This document shows positions 62,576-64,000 of a stretch of 64,000 nucleotides of DNA, one piece after another. The DNA is from Symbiodinium natans (taxonomy: Eukaryota; Sar; Dinophyceae; Suessiales; Symbiodiniaceae), in assembly GCA_905221605.1 (NCBI GenBank), contig CAJNDS010002665.1, forward strand, positions 186,001-250,000, written 5' to 3'. How positions within the stretch are numbered: position 1 is the stretch's first letter; every line of letters begins with the position of its first letter. The translations under genes were made by a program, and so were the position numbers. The notes under the pieces are model-generated. The model did no database searches, was not told the DNA's origin, and saw only the letters and a program-made list of their open reading frames with translations.

Positions 62576-62879
62576 ATGAAGCAGCACAGAGCGCGCTCAG
62601 ACTCGCCTACGAGCGCTGGTCTCGGAAACTTACAGGAGCAAGCCAGTGGCGCAATGCTGCTGTGCTTCAGCGAGCTTGGGTGGAGTTTTGGTACTCAAGC
62701 TCGTGTAGTTTTAGAAGTCGCTCTGGTGAGGGCCACGCTGTGGCAACAGGGTGACGAAACACTGGCCGGCCTGTCTTTCACCCGCGGACTCGCGTCAAAG
62801 GCAGCAAACTGGCCTGTCAGATCCTTGGCGCTGCTTCGTGAGCGTCACATGTTGGACTGGCCTGAGTGGGTATTGTCAG
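62576..62879 (+). CDS. Candidate long exon with GTAAGG donor
   Basis: Phase-0 frame from the array: MKQHRARSDSPTSAGLGNLQ, later VVLEVALVRATLWQQGDETL and LALLRERHMLDWPEWVLS. Donor TCAG|GTAAGG at 62880. The frame continues open to 62947. Part of this may be retroelement-derived, like the downstream frame. Confidence 0.5.
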
Positions 62880-63365
62880 GTAAGGTTGGTGGATCCTACA
62901 AAAGTTTCGTTAAAGGCTCTTGGCCGCTGCCAAACGCGCTGGGATGAATCTGTCTCCTCGCACACCTCTCCCATACCATATTCCCGGCTGACCTCTGGTC
63001 CATGTAGCCATCTGCAGGAAGCACTGTCCAATTATGCTCCCTGGGAGACATTGCTGGGGCAGCGTGCCTTGATTATGATCAGGTGTGGCTACGTGGCACT
63101 TGGGCATGTGAACCAGAGGCAAACCGCTGCTCGCATTCAGGCGTGCATTCTTTGCGGCAGGCGCTACTCAAACGTCACCGCTCATGTCGTATGCTCTTGC
63201 GAACGCTTGGCAGAATTGAGGGAGGTCTGTCTACGCCTTGGCGCTGACTTTTCCTCTTTGGAAATTCTGGCCATTCCCCCATCTCATCCGGCATACTCGG
63301 AAGTAGTGAGGCTTGCCACTGAGATTCTGCGAAGTGCGCAGAACTTCTGGAAGACAGTTTCGTAA
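62730..63365 (+). CDS. Reverse-transcriptase C-terminal relic with zinc knuckle
   Basis: Open frame to TAA 63363. Residues from about 62980 resemble the C-terminal end of LINE-type RT proteins: LLGQRALIMIRCGYVALGHV, then a knuckle ACILCGRRYSNVTAHVVCSC (C-x2-C-x8-H-x3-C) and an Arg/Leu helix. This matches the zf-RVT arrangement seen at residues 575-592 of the ORF at 4243. No RT catalytic motifs lie upstream, so this is a 5'-truncated or domesticated piece. Confidence 0.55.
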   Translation, partial: GPRCGNRVTKHWPACLSPADSRQRQQTGLSDPWRCFVSVTCWTGLSGYCQVRLVDPTKVSLKALGRCQTRWDESVSSHTSPIPYSRLTSGPCSHLQEALSNYAPWETLLGQRALIMIRCGYVALGHVNQRQTAARIQACILCGRRYSNVTAHVVCSCERLAELREVCLRLGADFSSLEILAIPPSHPAYSEVVRLATEILRSAQNFWKTVS

Positions 63366-63499
63366 GAAGCGCGCGCAGGTAGTGTTGGGGGGTGCTACGT
63401 CCAGACACTGCGGTGCTGGCATGCTGGCCTCACACTTTGGGCTCCTGCAAGCTTACGCATCTGGCTTGAGCCCACAAGCCTGTCCTACCGGGACTTCGA

Positions 63500-63668
63500 A
63501 CCAACCAGCCAACCCAAACCCCAAACCCCAAGCCCCAAGCCTCAAACCCCAAACCCCAAACCCCAAGCCGCAAACCCAAGCCCCAAACCCCAAACCCCAA
63601 GCCCCTAACCCCAGACCCCAAACCCTAAACTAAACCCTAAACCCCAAACCCTAAACCCTAAACCCGAA
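63500..63668. repeat. CCCCAAA/CCCCAAG array
   Basis: Degenerate heptamers, ending in CCCTAAA. Confidence 0.92.
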
Positions 63669-63678
63669 GCCCTAACAG

Positions 63679-63771
63679 GACTGCGCGTGCGGCGTCGCCT
63701 GTGCTGCCAACACCGAGCGGGTTGGCGGCGGCCCTGAGTCTCCAAAGCACGGCCCCCAAGCTCCGTTGAGG
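63679..63771 (+). CDS. Candidate Cys-rich exon, 31 codons
   Basis: Acceptor AGCCCTAACAG, donor TTGAGG|GTTTGC. Phase 0: DCACGVACAANTERVGGGPE then SPKHGPQAPLR. C-x-C-x3-C cluster. Confidence 0.55.
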
Positions 63772-64000
63772 GTTTGCGCTGTTGAGGTTGTTTTTTTTTT
63801 GTTGGGGGGGTGGGGGGGGTTTAGGGTGTTTTGGGTTTTTAGTGGACTTGGAGCTTTTGGGTTTGTTTTTGCTTTTTTTAGGTTTTGGGAGTTTCGGGCT
63901 TTTTGGGGCTCAGGGTTTTTAAGGTTTTTTTTTTAGGGTTGTAGGGTCCTTTTTCTCTTCCTTGGAGAGAAAGCTGCGTTGTTTGCACCCGAAAGCCCCC
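63772..64000. other. T/G-rich decayed repeats to window end
   Basis: Poly-T and poly-G runs and TTTAGGG-like variants. No exon supported. Confidence 0.6.

Noticed and set aside
1-64000. Window as a chromosome end or subtelomere
   Set aside because: TTTAGGG arrays occur in both orientations throughout, none is terminal, and they alternate with exon-like unique DNA.
1-64000. CRISPR-like spaced repeats
   Set aside because: Heptamer arrays are contiguous with no regular spacers, and the DNA is eukaryotic.
1-64000. Dinoflagellate spliced-leader relics (CCGTAGCCATTTTGGCTCAAG type)
   Set aside because: I found no convincing match by eye; a computed search of both strands would decide.
1-64000. 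tRNA, rRNA or snRNA genes
   Set aside because: No cloverleaf B-box context or conserved rRNA stretch was recognised; a tRNAscan or Infernal run would be decisive.

Overview
The window looks like nuclear DNA of a eukaryotic alga or protist whose telomere repeat is TTTAGGG. A dinoflagellate (Symbiodiniaceae- or Prorocentrum-like) is my best guess: roughly balanced base composition, reverse-transcriptase ORFs ending in a zinc knuckle, very small exons, and possible GC-AG and GA-AG introns beside GT-AG. A prasinophyte, cryptophyte or chlorarachniophyte is not excluded. I saw no bacterial operons, rRNA, tRNA or CRISPR array.

Three layers can be separated. (1) Interstitial TTTAGGG/CCCTAAA arrays, perfect or decayed, lie about every 0.5-1 kb on both strands; the longest is at 37432-37790. 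(2) At least 15 families of short (about 50-180 bp) inverted-repeat elements (hairpins, MITE-like) are present, many in 2-7 copies inside this window. (3) Between them lie short stretches of 24-200 bases with no repeats that read as protein in one frame and are often bounded by a Y-rich CAG and a GT donor. I annotate these as candidate exons, nearly all on the + strand. They were called by eye from splice signals, open frame and, where possible, matching phase with the next exon, so each is a hypothesis. GC-rich stretches are often open in more than one frame, and I say so where it matters.

Layout: 0-4.2 kb, telomeric arrays, hairpins and a three-exon fragment (3068-3342). 4.2-7.9 kb, a large reverse-transcriptase ORF (non-LTR type) inserted in a hairpin element and bounded by identical 36-bp repeats. 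8-15 kb, small exons, a cluster of a dispersed GC-rich repeat, AT-rich repeats and a roughly 70-bp tandem repeat. 15.2-20.8 kb, a probable coiled-coil gene in eight or more tiny exons ending at 20828. 21-46.5 kb, dozens of exon candidates separated by arrays and hairpins. 47.0-48.7 kb, a compact LTR-type element (143-bp terminal direct repeats, gag-like coiled-coil ORF). 48.9-61.8 kb, more exon candidates, including the clearest cases where hairpins occupy introns. 61.9-62.3 kb, a 103-bp minisatellite. 62.4-63.8 kb, an exon, an intron made of TTTAGGG repeats, and the C-terminal relic of a second reverse-transcriptase gene.

The most interesting signal is how the layers interact. A sense TTTAGGG array always begins with a possible 5' splice site (G|GTTTAG) and ends with a possible 3' splice site (TTTAG|). 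In several places exons on both sides of an array join in matching phase. Several arrays are flanked by exact 11-18-bp direct repeats, like target-site duplications. Hairpin elements likewise coincide with intron ends. Together this suggests two kinds of intron-generating insertion: telomeric repeats and MITE-like introners.
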